DNA of 64,000 bases from UBA5066 sp046331465 (GCA_046331465.1 JAXLQV010000003.1:186001-250000), one strand, 5' to 3'; shown: positions 31,570 through 40,381, counted from the first letter of the stretch. The notes: generated by a model not told the origin, from the letters alone. A program made the numbers and translations.

Positions 31570-33057
31570 TCAATTTGCCACGTTCTTCCTGTAGAGCGTG
31601 CGGCGGTTGATGCCGAGGATCCGCGCGGCCTCGCTCTTGTTCCCGCCGACCGAATCGAGGACCCGCCGGATGTGGTGGATCTCGAGCGTGGCGAGGTCGA
31701 GCGAATCCGCGGAGCCTTCCGCCGGCCTCGAGCCGCGCAGCTGGAGGTCCTCCGCCTCGATCGTGTCGCCCGGGACGAGGGCGACCGACCCCTCCAGGAG
31801 GTTCTCCAGCTCGCGGACGTTCCCGGGGAAGGGGTAGTCGAGGAGCCGCGCGACCGCCTCGCGCGTCAGCGACTTCGGCCGCCGCCCCTCGCGCGCGGCG
31901 ATCCGCGTGAGGAAGTGGCCGATGAGACGGGGGACGTCCTCCCGCCGCTCCCGGAGCGGCGGGAGCGGGATCTCGACGACCCGGATCCGGTAATAGAGGT
32001 CCTCCCGGAAGCGCCGCTCCCGGATCGCCTTCTCGAGGTCGGCGTTCGTCGCGGCGACGACGCGGACGTCGACGGGGACGCGGCGGCGACCGCCGATCCT
32101 CTCGATCTCGCGCTCCTGCAGGACCCGGAGGAGCTTCGCCTGGATCGCGAGGGGGGCGTCCGCGATCTCGTCGAGGAAGATCGTGCCGCCGCTCGCGAGC
32201 TCGAACTTTCCCGGGCGCGCCTCCACGCCCGTCGCCACGCCGCGCTCGATCCCGAAGAGCTCGGCCTCCAGCAGCGACTCCGGGACCGCCGCGCAGTTGA
32301 GCGCGAGGAAGGGGCCGTCGCGCCGGGGCGACGCGGCGTGAAGGAGCTTGGCGACGAGCTCCTTGCCCGTCCCGCTCTCGCCCCGGATCAGGACGCCGAC
32401 CCGGGAGGCGGCCGCGCGGACGACGATCTCCTTGACGCGGCGGATCCCGGCCGAGTCGCCGACGAGGAGCTCGTCGATCCCGAGCGAGCCCTTCAGGGCC
32501 CGGTTCTCCTCGCGCAGGCGGTCGACGTCGGCCTCGAGCGCGCGGAGCTGGCGAAGGGCGTCGATGGCCGGGGCGGCGAGCGCCGCCACCGACTCGAGGA
32601 AGCGGCGATCCCCCTCGTCGAACGCCGTCCCCGCTCCCCCGCGGGCCTCGCGGTCGAGCGCGACGACGACGCCGACGACGCGGTCCCGCGCGACGAGCGG
32701 CGCCCCGGCGACGCTGACGGCGGCCGTCCCGAGGACCGTCTCGCCGGTCCGGGAGAGCGGGCCGCGGGCGCGGCAGAGGTCGAGGACGAACGGGTCGGAC
32801 GCGGCGGCGAGGGCGCCCGGGAAGGAGGGGAGCCCGACGGTCGAGACGACGGCGGGGCTCCCGTGCTCCTCGAAGACGACGCCGAAGCCCCGCTCGGCGT
32901 CGAGGAGGGAGACGGTCCGGGAGACGATCTCGTCGACGAGCGACTGTTCCTCGCGCAGGACGTTGAGCGCCCGGGAGACGTCGTAAAGCGTCTCGAGCCG
33001 GAGGACCTTCTTCCGAAGGTCGAACGACTCGCTGGCACGGGCGTCCCGGACCACCAT
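31570..33057 (-). CDS. Sigma-54-dependent activator with GAF domain and GVATGV loop
   Basis: A 495-residue enhancer-binding protein. A GAF domain covers about residues 25-175 and a coiled segment about 178-200. The AAA+ domain has Walker A GESGTGKE and Walker B IFLDEIAD, but the sigma-54-contact loop GAFTGA reads GVATGV (within GIERGVATGVEARPGKF), a variant I recall from a subset of such activators. The C-terminal Fis-type helix-turn-helix is canonical (NKSEAARILGINRRTLYRK) and the protein ends five residues later. Its ATG lies 1 nt after the TPR gene stop, so the two are coupled. The operon starting at 31345 is its probable target. Confidence 0.87.
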   Translation of the reverse strand: MVVRDARASESFDLRKKVLRLETLYDVSRALNVLREEQSLVDEIVSRTVSLLDAERGFGVVFEEHGSPAVVSTVGLPSFPGALAAASDPFVLDLCRARGPLSRTGETVLGTAAVSVAGAPLVARDRVVGVVVALDREARGGAGTAFDEGDRRFLESVAALAAPAIDALRQLRALEADVDRLREENRALKGSLGIDELLVGDSAGIRRVKEIVVRAAASRVGVLIRGESGTGKELVAKLLHAASPRRDGPFLALNCAAVPESLLEAELFGIERGVATGVEARPGKFELASGGTIFLDEIADAPLAIQAKLLRVLQEREIERIGGRRRVPVDVRVVAATNADLEKAIRERRFREDLYYRIRVVEIPLPPLRERREDVPRLIGHFLTRIAAREGRRPKSLTREAVARLLDYPFPGNVRELENLLEGSVALVPGDTIEAEDLQLRGSRPAEGSADSLDLATLEIHHIRRVLDSVGGNKSEAARILGINRRTLYRKNVAN

Positions 33058-33058
33058 G

Positions 33059-34477
33059 TCAGCGCCCGGCGGACCTCTTGGCGTCCGGGTCGCGCCCCTC
33101 GATGCGCGCGATCGTCGCGAGCGCCGGGGCGAAGCGGGGGTTGACGGCGAGGACCGGCCGCAGCTCCTCGCGCGCCTCGTCGGGCCGACCCAGCGAGACG
33201 AGGGCGTCCGCGAGTCTCACGCGGAGCCGGAAAAGCCCGGGGTAGTAGCCGAACTCGCCGCTCTCGCGGGCCTTTTCCTCGTCCAGGTAGGCCCGCAGGA
33301 GCCGGACGGCCTCCTCGCCGTCGCCCCGCGCGCCCGCGATCGCCGCCCGCGGGGCGAGGAGCCCCCTGTCGTAGGCGGCCTTCTCCTTCGCGTCGAGGTC
33401 GGCGGGAAGGGCCGGGAGGCGCTCCAGCTCGGCCTGGGCCTCGGCGGCGCGCCCCGCGAGGGCCAGGACGACGACGCGCGAGCGGGCCACCTGGTAGCGG
33501 AAGACGAGCTCCTCCTTCGGGGAGAGCGCGGGGGCGGAGGCGGCGGCCTTGTCGAGCTCGGCGAGGGCCTCGTCGGGCCGTCCGGCGTCGAGGAGGGCCG
33601 AGCCGAGCGCGCCGACGAAGTTGTGCTTGTCCTTCCAGGACTCCGTCAGCTCCGCGGCGCGCCGGAACCAGGCCACCGCCGCGTCGGCGTTTCCCCGCCC
33701 GACCTCGAGCGTCCCGAGGTGACCGATCGCCTGGAAGAAGTCGGGCTTGATCTCGAGGGCCCTTTTCAGGTTCTCCTCGGCCTCGTCGTAGCGCCCGGTG
33801 TTCGCGTAGAGCTCCCCGAGGGAGTCGTACGGGTTCGCCTGGTCGGGAGCGAGGAAGCGGTACCGCTTGAGGTAGTCCTCTCCCTTCACGAAGTCCCGCC
33901 GGCCGATGAAGTGGTAGCCGAGGAAGTTGTACGCGACGGCCTGATTCGGGTCGAGGGCGAGGAGCCGCTCGTACGTCGCGAGCGTCTCGTCCCCTTTCCC
34001 CTCGCGCATCAGGACGCCGGCGAGGCGGTAGTACCCCTCCGGGTCGTCCGGGAAGCGCCGGACGTACTCCCGGATGAGCTCGGCCGACTTCTTCATGTCC
34101 CGCGAGAGGACTTCGGCCTCGAAGATGGCGAGCGCGAGCTGCTCTCGCTCGTTCAGGGGACCGTGGTTGCGCGCCACGCTCTGGACGAGGGACCTCGCCC
34201 GCTCCCGGTCGTGGCCCGAGAGGATCCCCGCGAGCCGGAGCGTCGCCATCGTGAAGTGGGGGTCGAGCTCGAGCGCCTTCGCGTACTCCGCGAGCGCGTC
34301 CTTGTGGTAGAGCCTCCGCTCGTCCTCGAGCCCCTTCTCGTAGAGCCGGTAGGCCTCGGCGGAGGTCGTCGTCACCTCGCGGCCGCCCCGGGCGAGGACG
34401 GCCGCCGCCGCTCCGCCACCGAGCACCACGAGGGCGGCGACGGCGAGGACGACCTTCTTCGCGCGGGGATTCGTCAC
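33059..34477 (-). CDS. TPR-repeat protein with N-terminal membrane anchor
   Basis: A 472-residue protein with an N-terminal helix (VVLAVAALVVLGGGAAAAVLA, about residues 9-29) and then about ten tetratricopeptide-like repeats, for example ALAEYAKALELDPHFTMATLRLAGIL, broken here into its A and B helices, and DEAEENLKRALEIKPDFF. It should sit in the inner membrane with the repeats outside, or be released as a secreted scaffold; topology is not certain. The GTG 34477 start follows a TATAGT -10 box by 37 nt. It is followed directly by the sigma-54 activator (1-nt gap) and preceded by the PDZ-SpoIIE gene, so it may be an accessory part of that sensory unit. Confidence 0.8.
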   Translation of the reverse strand: MTNPRAKKVVLAVAALVVLGGGAAAAVLARGGREVTTTSAEAYRLYEKGLEDERRLYHKDALAEYAKALELDPHFTMATLRLAGILSGHDRERARSLVQSVARNHGPLNEREQLALAIFEAEVLSRDMKKSAELIREYVRRFPDDPEGYYRLAGVLMREGKGDETLATYERLLALDPNQAVAYNFLGYHFIGRRDFVKGEDYLKRYRFLAPDQANPYDSLGELYANTGRYDEAEENLKRALEIKPDFFQAIGHLGTLEVGRGNADAAVAWFRRAAELTESWKDKHNFVGALGSALLDAGRPDEALAELDKAAASAPALSPKEELVFRYQVARSRVVVLALAGRAAEAQAELERLPALPADLDAKEKAAYDRGLLAPRAAIAGARGDGEEAVRLLRAYLDEEKARESGEFGYYPGLFRLRVRLADALVSLGRPDEAREELRPVLAVNPRFAPALATIARIEGRDPDAKRSAGR

Positions 34478-34514
34478 GGGCAGCTGCCTTCCCGGGCCGG
34501 TCGGGGCCCGAAAA

Positions 34515-34520
34515 ACTATA
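34515..34520 (-). promoter_or_regulatory. -10 element TATAGT before the TPR-activator pair
   Basis: Minus-strand TATAGT overlaps the last codons of the PDZ-SpoIIE gene and predicts a start near 34508, about 31 nt before GTG 34477. It would let the TPR and activator genes be expressed apart from the phosphatase gene. Confidence 0.4.
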
Positions 34521-37086
34521 CGACTCCGGGACGACCGGGTTTCGTCCCCCCGACCCGCATCAGGACGAACGTCGCGTCGTCCGACTGCTCCGCCCCGAAC
34601 GTGAACTGCCGGATGTCCTCGAGGATCTCCTCGGCCATCTCGGGGAGGGGCGCGTGGGAGTGGCGGACGAGCGAGGCCCGGAGCCTCTCGTCCCCGAAGA
34701 ACGTGCTCTCCACCGACATCGCCTCGTTCAGGCCGTCCGTGTAGAAGAGGAGGAGGTCCCCTTTCCGGAGCCAGAAGCACTTCGCGTCGTACGTCGTGTC
34801 CTTGAGCGCCCCGAGCGGCAGCCGGCTGACGGGAGGCGGCAGCTCGACCGCCTCGCCCCCGCGGACGACGAGAGGCGACGGCTGGCCTCCGACCGAGTAG
34901 TGGAGCGTCAGCTCGACGGGGTCGTAGAGGAAGTAGCCGAGCGAGACGAACATCCGCCGCTTGATCTCGTAGATCCGCCGGTTCGACTCGCGGAAGACGG
35001 TGGACGGCTCCGGGTCCTGCATCGCGCGGGCGTAGACGATCTCCTTGGCCGCGACCATCAGGAGCGAGGCCGGGATCGACTTCCCCGAGACGTCCCCGAC
35101 GACGAGCGCGACGCGCCCGTCGAAGGAGCCGTCGACCGGGAGGAAGTCGTAGAAGTCCCCGCCGACGACCTTGGCCGGGATGCTGACGCCGTAGAGCTCG
35201 ATCCCGGGGATCCGCGGGAGCTCGCGCGGGAAGAGGCTCATCTGGATGTCGCGCGCGATCTCGAGGTCGCGCTCGACCTCCGCCCGGCGGGTCAGCTGCT
35301 CGTGGAGCGCCGCGACCTCGAGGCCGAGCGCCCCCTGGTTCGCGATCGTGGCGAGGTGGTCGAGGTCCTCCCGGTGGAACTCTTCCTCGGACTTCTTCGC
35401 GCCGGCCGCGAGGACGCCGAGGAGCCGGCCGCGCGTGGCGACCGGCACGAGGATCCTCACGCCGCGGCCGAGCTGCGTCTTCAGGAAGCCCTTCGAGACC
35501 GCGTCGAGGCTCTCCGACTCGAGGTCGCGCAGGGAGACGGGCGCGTCGCGCTCGGCGAGCATCCGGCCGAGCGCCGCGCCGACCGGCAGGGCCTCCTCCG
35601 GGCGCCGCGGGTCGGCGAGGGCGCCGTCCTCCGGGCGCGGCGTCAGGAGGTCGAGGCGCGTCAGCCGGAGGAGGTCCGCCGTCCGCTCGGTCAGGAGCTG
35701 CTGCATCTTCCCGCGGTCGAGCTGGGCGACGACCTGCCGGCTCATGTCGAGGAACGCCGCCTGGAAGTCGGCCCGGTCGCGGAAGAAGACGCGGTCGACG
35801 ACCGCCTGCATCCGCCTCCTCAGCGGGTCGAACAGGAGGACGACGGCGAGGCCGAAGGCGAAAGCGAAGAGGGGCGAGGAGAAGAGCGCCTGCGAGGAGA
35901 CGAGGGCGTTCCCGGCGACGACGGCGAGGGCGTAGAGGCCCGTGACGATCGCCGTCAGGATCGCGTAGACGATCGACTTGCCGACGATGAGCTGCACGTC
36001 GAAGAGCCGGAACCTCACGATCGCGTAGGCGAACGTGAGCGGGACCAGCGCCATCGGGACGACGCCCCAGGCGAGGTACCTCTCGTCGCGGAAGAGCGAC
36101 GGGAAGTAGACCGCGAAGAGGACGAACGGGACGATCCCGCCGAGCGTTCCGAGGAGCAGGACGAGGATCGGCCGGCGGGTCATCTTCTCGCGCGCGGTCC
36201 ACCACGAGTGGGCGAGGGCGAGGAGCCCCAGGACGAGGTAGTCGGCGAGGAGGATCCAGTTCGCGCGCGGCGCGCCGTAGACGAGCGCCGAGCGGTCGCC
36301 GGTCCGCCGGAGCGCCGCCATCTGGAGGGCGTAGAAGGCGGGCGGCAGGGTGTAGAGGAGGACGAAGAGCGCGGGCGAGCCGTTCAGGAAGCGCTGGAGG
36401 GCGACGAGCGCCGGCGACGGCGCCTCCTCTCCCGGGCGGGGGTCGGCGAAGCGGAAGACCTTGCGGCGCGGGAAGAGGAGGAAGAAGTGGAGGAAGACCG
36501 CCCCCAGGAGGAAGAGCGCGAGCGTGCCGGCGACCTGGACGAACCAGTCGATCCAGTAGTAGCTCGACGGCCGGAGCCGGCAGACGAAGAAGAGCATGAA
36601 GAGGACGCAGAGGAGGAAGAAGACCTCCGCGGCCTCGTCGCCGGCGCGCCTCGAGTAGACGAAGAGCCCGAGGCCGTAGAAGAGCCCGCCGAGGAGAGCG
36701 TAGTAGACGTACGCGGCCGATCCGAGCCGGTACGGCGAGAGGACGACCTGCACCTCGAAGACCTGCTCGCCCCGCTTGACGAGGTACGAGACGGTGTCTC
36801 CGGCGGCGTGCCGGCCGAGCTCGGAGGCCGCCTCGGCCGGGGTGTTCAGCATCCTCCGCCCGATGCCGAGGAGGCTGTCGGCGGGGCGGATCCCCGCCAC
36901 GGCGGCCGGCCCCTCCGGGACGACGGCCCTCACGTGGATCCCGCCCGCGACGTAGGGGTCCGGGACGACGCCGTCCCACGCCTTCGGGAGGAACATGTCG
37001 GCGACCGACATGAGCGCGATGAGGGCGCCGACGGCCCCGAGCAGGACGATGGCCCGGCGGCGGGCTGCAGGCGGCGCGGGGGTCAC
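34516..37086 (-). CDS. PDZ-membrane-GAF-SpoIIE phosphatase receptor
   Basis: An 856-residue inner-membrane phosphatase. A first helix (about residues 12-32) is followed by a PDZ-like domain (about 45-115, GGIHVRAVVPEGPAAVAGIRP), then about eight membrane helices (about 125-430). A cytoplasmic GAF-type domain (about 470-610) and a coiled segment lead to the SpoIIE domain (about 650-850) with intact motifs GGDFYDFLPV, VGDVSGKSIPASLL, YTDGLNEA and QSDDATFV. The layout suggests that a periplasmic signal read by the PDZ domain controls dephosphorylation of a STAS partner. GTG 37086 is chosen; TATACT at 37132-37127 gives a leader of about 34 nt with a GGAAGA site. Confidence 0.85.
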   Translation of the reverse strand: MTPAPPAARRRAIVLLGAVGALIALMSVADMFLPKAWDGVVPDPYVAGGIHVRAVVPEGPAAVAGIRPADSLLGIGRRMLNTPAEAASELGRHAAGDTVSYLVKRGEQVFEVQVVLSPYRLGSAAYVYYALLGGLFYGLGLFVYSRRAGDEAAEVFFLLCVLFMLFFVCRLRPSSYYWIDWFVQVAGTLALFLLGAVFLHFFLLFPRRKVFRFADPRPGEEAPSPALVALQRFLNGSPALFVLLYTLPPAFYALQMAALRRTGDRSALVYGAPRANWILLADYLVLGLLALAHSWWTAREKMTRRPILVLLLGTLGGIVPFVLFAVYFPSLFRDERYLAWGVVPMALVPLTFAYAIVRFRLFDVQLIVGKSIVYAILTAIVTGLYALAVVAGNALVSSQALFSSPLFAFAFGLAVVLLFDPLRRRMQAVVDRVFFRDRADFQAAFLDMSRQVVAQLDRGKMQQLLTERTADLLRLTRLDLLTPRPEDGALADPRRPEEALPVGAALGRMLAERDAPVSLRDLESESLDAVSKGFLKTQLGRGVRILVPVATRGRLLGVLAAGAKKSEEEFHREDLDHLATIANQGALGLEVAALHEQLTRRAEVERDLEIARDIQMSLFPRELPRIPGIELYGVSIPAKVVGGDFYDFLPVDGSFDGRVALVVGDVSGKSIPASLLMVAAKEIVYARAMQDPEPSTVFRESNRRIYEIKRRMFVSLGYFLYDPVELTLHYSVGGQPSPLVVRGGEAVELPPPVSRLPLGALKDTTYDAKCFWLRKGDLLLFYTDGLNEAMSVESTFFGDERLRASLVRHSHAPLPEMAEEILEDIRQFTFGAEQSDDATFVLMRVGGTKPGRPGVV

Positions 37087-37126
37087 GTCAAAGTCTTCCG
37101 TTCGGCGCTCGGGTGGCGGTCGCCAG

Positions 37127-37132
37127 AGTATA
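37127..37132 (-). promoter_or_regulatory. -10 element TATACT for the PDZ-SpoIIE gene
   Basis: Minus-strand TATACT in the 105-nt divergent gap to the thymidylate kinase gene; predicted start near 37120. Confidence 0.4.
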
Positions 37133-37191
37133 CGGACGCGATCCCGGCCGGTTCGGCGAGGCCGGCGCGCTGCATGCGAGAATCGCGCCTC

Positions 37192-37827
37192 GTGATCGCC
37201 CGCAGGAAGCGGGGCCTCTTCGTCACCTTCGAGGGGATCGAGGGCTCCGGGAAGTCGACCCAGCTCAGGCTCCTCGCCCGGCGCCTCCGGCGCCTCGGGG
37301 TGCCGCTCCTCGCGACCCGCCAGCCGGGAGGGACTCCGACCGGAGCCCGGCTCCGCCGTCTCCTCCTCCATTCCGGTCCGCTCGACCCGAGGGCCGAGCT
37401 CCTCCTCATGTTCGCCGACCGCCGGCAGCACCTGACGGAGTCGATCGAGCCAGCGCTCTCCGAGGGGACGGTCGTTCTCTGCGACCGCTACACCGACGCC
37501 TCGCGCGCCTACCAGGGGGCGGGGCGCCGGCTCGGCGAGGAGCTCGTCGACCTCGTCCACGCGCGCTTCTGCGGCCGGGAACCCGACCGCACCTACCTGT
37601 TCGACTGCCCGCCCGAGACCGGCCTCGCCCGGGTCACCGCCTCCCGCGGGGCGAAGGACCGGATCGAGCGCGAGGCGCTCGCCTTCCACCGCCGCGTGCG
37701 GAGCTCCTACCTCGCGCGGGCCCGTCGCGAGCCGGGGCGGTTCCTCGTCCTCGACGGCACGAAGCCGCCCGGCGAGCTCGCGCTCCTCGTCGCAGCCGAC
37801 TTCGACGCCCTCCGGGCCGCGACGTGA
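37192..37827 (+). CDS. tmk: Thymidylate kinase
   Basis: A 211-residue dTMP kinase of DNA precursor synthesis. The P-loop GIEGSGKST, the DRY-type motif in LCDRYTDASRAYQG and the lid region FDCPPETGLARVTASRGAKDRIE (in parts) are present. The Arg in the lid rather than in the P-loop points to the E. coli (type II) form. GTG 37192 is chosen because it gives the usual short tail before FVTFEG and follows GAGAAT by 8 nt; ATG 37174 in frame is the alternative. The stop overlaps the next gene as GTGA. Confidence 0.9.
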   Translation: MIARRKRGLFVTFEGIEGSGKSTQLRLLARRLRRLGVPLLATRQPGGTPTGARLRRLLLHSGPLDPRAELLLMFADRRQHLTESIEPALSEGTVVLCDRYTDASRAYQGAGRRLGEELVDLVHARFCGREPDRTYLFDCPPETGLARVTASRGAKDRIEREALAFHRRVRSSYLARARREPGRFLVLDGTKPPGELALLVAADFDALRAAT

Positions 37828-38783
37828 TCGACGTCCCGGTCCAGCTCCTGACCGGGCGTGGCTCGAAGCGGCTCGAGGCGGAGGCGCTCGACGTCGCCGC
37901 GGGCCTCCTCTGCCGGACCGGCGACCGGACCGGCGCCTGCTCCGACTGCCGGAGGGTCGCGAGGCGCGAGCACCCCGACCTCCTCGTCGCGGCGCCGGAG
38001 TCGGGGCGTCGTGCGAACACCCCCCCGTTCGACGAGACGTCGGGCTCGAAGGAGACGACGATCCCGACGGCTCTCGTGAGGGCGCTCGCCTCCGACGCCT
38101 CCCGCGTCCCGTACGAGGGGGACCGGCGCGTCCTCGTCCTCCTCGACGTCGACCGGACGGAGGCGGCCGCGTTCAGCGCGCTCCTGAAGGTCCTGGAGGA
38201 GCCGCCGTCCCGCGCGCGCTTCGTCCTGACCGCGGCCCGCCCCCGCCTCCTGCCGCCGACGATCCTCTCGCGGCTCGTGCTCCGGCGGCTTCCCTCGCCG
38301 ACGCACGAGACGCTCGTCGCCGCGCTCGCGGCCCGCGGGCTCTCCCCCGAGGAGGCGGCCGCGCGCGCCGCGTTCTGTCCGACCGGCGAGGAGGAAGCCC
38401 TCGAGCTCGACCTCCCCGCGGCGAGGACGACGCGCGACGGGCTCCTCGAGGCGGTCTCCGGCCTCCTCCTCTCGGGCTCGACCGGCTGGGCGCTCGTTCT
38501 CGCGTCCCGGCTCGCCGCCGAGGACGCGGCGGCGACCTCCGAGCGTTTCGGCCTCCTCGCCCGGCTCCTCAGGGACGCGGTGGCTGCCGCGACCGACCCG
38601 GCGGGGAGGACGGTGCTTCACGCGGAACGCTACCGGGACCTCGCCCGCCTCGCGGGAGCCGGGACCGGCGTCCTCCTCGAGGCCGCCGATCGTGCCCTGC
38701 GGGAGTCGGCCGATCTTCCCGACTCGCGCCGCAACCCCCGCCTCGCGGCCGAGGCCTTCGCCCTCTCGCTCCTCGCGGTCTGA
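37824..38783 (+). CDS. holB: DNA polymerase III delta prime-like clamp-loader subunit
   Basis: A 319-residue protein of the HolB/DnaX-like family, translationally coupled to tmk (GTGA overlap), the usual neighbour of holB. The Cys cluster (LLC, GACSDC, then EHPDL) and VLLDVDRTEAAAFSALLKVLEEPPSRARFVLTA match the clamp-loader core (SRC-like region replaced by ILSRLVLRRL). The Walker A region is degenerate (LLTGRGSKR), as delta prime does not need ATP binding. The N-terminus is shorter than usual, starting directly at the first strand. The C-terminal third is poorly conserved. It should act in the replisome with a DnaX protein encoded elsewhere. Confidence 0.8.
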   Translation: MIDVPVQLLTGRGSKRLEAEALDVAAGLLCRTGDRTGACSDCRRVARREHPDLLVAAPESGRRANTPPFDETSGSKETTIPTALVRALASDASRVPYEGDRRVLVLLDVDRTEAAAFSALLKVLEEPPSRARFVLTAARPRLLPPTILSRLVLRRLPSPTHETLVAALAARGLSPEEAAARAAFCPTGEEEALELDLPAARTTRDGLLEAVSGLLLSGSTGWALVLASRLAAEDAAATSERFGLLARLLRDAVAAATDPAGRTVLHAERYRDLARLAGAGTGVLLEAADRALRESADLPDSRRNPRLAAEAFALSLLAV

Positions 38784-38861
38784 GCGGTTCCCCGGCGCGC
38801 ATCCGGACGGCGGGCCCGCGCGGCCCGGTCCCCTTCCTCCCGACCCCCCGGAAAGGGAAAA

Positions 38862-38896
38862 GGGCGGGGCGCGCGGAGTGAGGACGCGCCCCGCCC
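38862..38896. terminator. Strong bidirectional terminator
   Basis: Perfect 12-bp inverted repeat GGGCGGGGCGCG / CGCGCCCCGCCC with an 11-nt loop between the holB-like gene (+) and the PEGA protein gene (-). On the minus strand it is followed by TTTTCCCTTT, a proper U-rich tail. Confidence 0.7.
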
Positions 38897-38917
38897 GGGC
38901 CTCGGGGGTGCAGGAGG

Positions 38918-40381
38918 TTACTTCTCGAGCTCGATGACGACGTCGATGGCCGCCCCGGGCTTCGCCTCGACGTCGATCGTCCTGGACTTGTACCCGGGAC
39001 GGGTCACGGTCACGGTGTGCCTGCCCGGCTTCACCGCGAGGCCGCGCCGCAGGCCCGCGAGCTCCTCGCCGGTGCCGGCGTAGCGGTCGTCGAGGTAGAC
39101 GACGGCGTCGTCCGGCTCGACCTCGAACCGCAGCCGCCCTCGCTCGGCGGGAGCGATCTCCTCGGGCGGGGCCGCGGTCCCGGCCCCCGGCTTCGCCAGG
39201 GCGGGCGGCAGGACGTCCACGTCCGTCGCGCGGACCTCGCCGGCGTCTTCGGAGTCCATCGCTCCCTCGGCGTCGAAGCGACCCGTCCGGTCGCCGGCCT
39301 GCCCTTCGGCCTTCGCCTCGGGCCTGCCGAAGACGCGGCCGAGCGGGGTCCCGCGCTCATTCGGGTCGACGACCTCGAGCTTCTTCTTGCCGGGGAGGAG
39401 CTTCATCTCGTCCTCGAACTGGATGCTCTGTCCCGGCTTCACGTCGAGCTCCTTGACGATCGTCTCGTAGAACGGGTGCCGGAACTCGAGCCGGTACTTG
39501 CCCGGCGCGAGGTAGAGGTAGTCGGGATAGCCGTCGAAGTCGTCCGCCGAGCCGATGTAGGTCCCGTCGAGGTAGACCTCGGCGGCCTCCGGGCTCACGT
39601 CCGTGTCGATCCGGGCGTACCGGTTCGGGGCGGGCTCGCCTTCGTTGATGACGTAGACGCCCCCTCCCCAGCCCCAGCCCCAGCCGGCGCCCCAGTACGG
39701 GCCCCAGCCCCACCACCAGTCCCACGGGCCGCCCCAGTACCAGGACGAGCCGGCCCAGTAGACGGGCGGGCAGTACCAGCCGTGGTAACCGCCGTGGTAG
39801 CCGCCGTGGTAGCCGCCGTGATAGCCGCCGTGGGAGTCGCCGCCGGAATGGCCGCCTCCCGGGTGGCCTCCGCCCGGGTTCCCGCCGGGGGTGCCTCCCG
39901 GGTGGCCGCCCGACGGGGGAGGTCCGCCCGACCCGCCGCGCGTCCCGGTCGCGGTGACGGAATGGGTTCCCCAGCTGCCGGACGTGCCCGACGACCCGTA
40001 GGCCCGGTCACCCGACGCGGTGCGGACGGGGGTCGAGGACGTCGAGGAGGAGCTCCAGCCCCTCCAGCCGGAGGACGAGGAGCGGGTTCCGCCCGAGTAG
40101 GAACGCGTGCCGCCCGAGGAGGAACGGGTCCCGGACGAGCTCCGCGAGCCGGAGGAGTAAGAGTGGCTCCCGCCGGAGGAGCTCCGCCCACCGCCCGAGT
40201 AGGAGTGCCCGCCCCCGGAGCCGCCCCGCGAGCCGCCGCTCGAGCCGCCGTGGGGTCCGGCGGCGCCGACCGGGAAGGAAAGGGCGAGGAAGCCCGAAGC
40301 GAGGAGCGCCGCGGAGAGGGAGAGACACCGGGATCGCGTCGTCCGGTGAACGGGATGCGTGGGATCGGGCCTTGCGCTCAT
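38918..40381 (-). CDS. Secreted Gly/Ser/Trp-rich protein with PEGA domains
   Basis: A 487-residue exported protein. A signal peptide (about residues 15-42, LSAALLASGFLALSFPVGAA) is followed by a low-complexity Ser/Gly stretch (about 45-150), a Gly/His/Pro stretch, four HGGY repeats, a Trp/Gly-rich block with WWWGWGPYWG, then two PEGA-like beta domains (about 250-330, YLYLAPGKYRLEFRHPFY; and about 400-485, GLAVKPGRHTVTVTRPGYK). PEGA domains occur on bacterial surface proteins. The Trp/Gly block may bind carbohydrate or membrane, but this is a guess. ATG 40381 has CGGAGGA 5 nt upstream. A strong terminator follows. No sortase or anchor motif is visible. Confidence 0.8.
   Translation of the reverse strand: MSARPDPTHPVHRTTRSRCLSLSAALLASGFLALSFPVGAAGPHGGSSGGSRGGSGGGHSYSGGGRSSSGGSHSYSSGSRSSSGTRSSSGGTRSYSGGTRSSSSGWRGWSSSSTSSTPVRTASGDRAYGSSGTSGSWGTHSVTATGTRGGSGGPPPSGGHPGGTPGGNPGGGHPGGGHSGGDSHGGYHGGYHGGYHGGYHGWYCPPVYWAGSSWYWGGPWDWWWGWGPYWGAGWGWGWGGGVYVINEGEPAPNRYARIDTDVSPEAAEVYLDGTYIGSADDFDGYPDYLYLAPGKYRLEFRHPFYETIVKELDVKPGQSIQFEDEMKLLPGKKKLEVVDPNERGTPLGRVFGRPEAKAEGQAGDRTGRFDAEGAMDSEDAGEVRATDVDVLPPALAKPGAGTAAPPEEIAPAERGRLRFEVEPDDAVVYLDDRYAGTGEELAGLRRGLAVKPGRHTVTVTRPGYKSRTIDVEAKPGAAIDVVIELEK
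39780..39827 (-). repeat. Four tandem 12-bp repeats encoding HGGY
   Basis: Four direct 12-bp units (CCGTGGTAGCCG and close variants on the + strand), with a fifth partly matching unit to 39839, code for (HGGY)4 in the PEGA protein. In-frame expansion or contraction by slippage would be tolerated. Confidence 0.75.

Noticed and set aside
39780..39839. CRISPR-like or intergenic tandem repeat
   Set aside because: Units are 12 bp, directly adjacent without spacers, and lie in frame inside the PEGA gene encoding HGGY.
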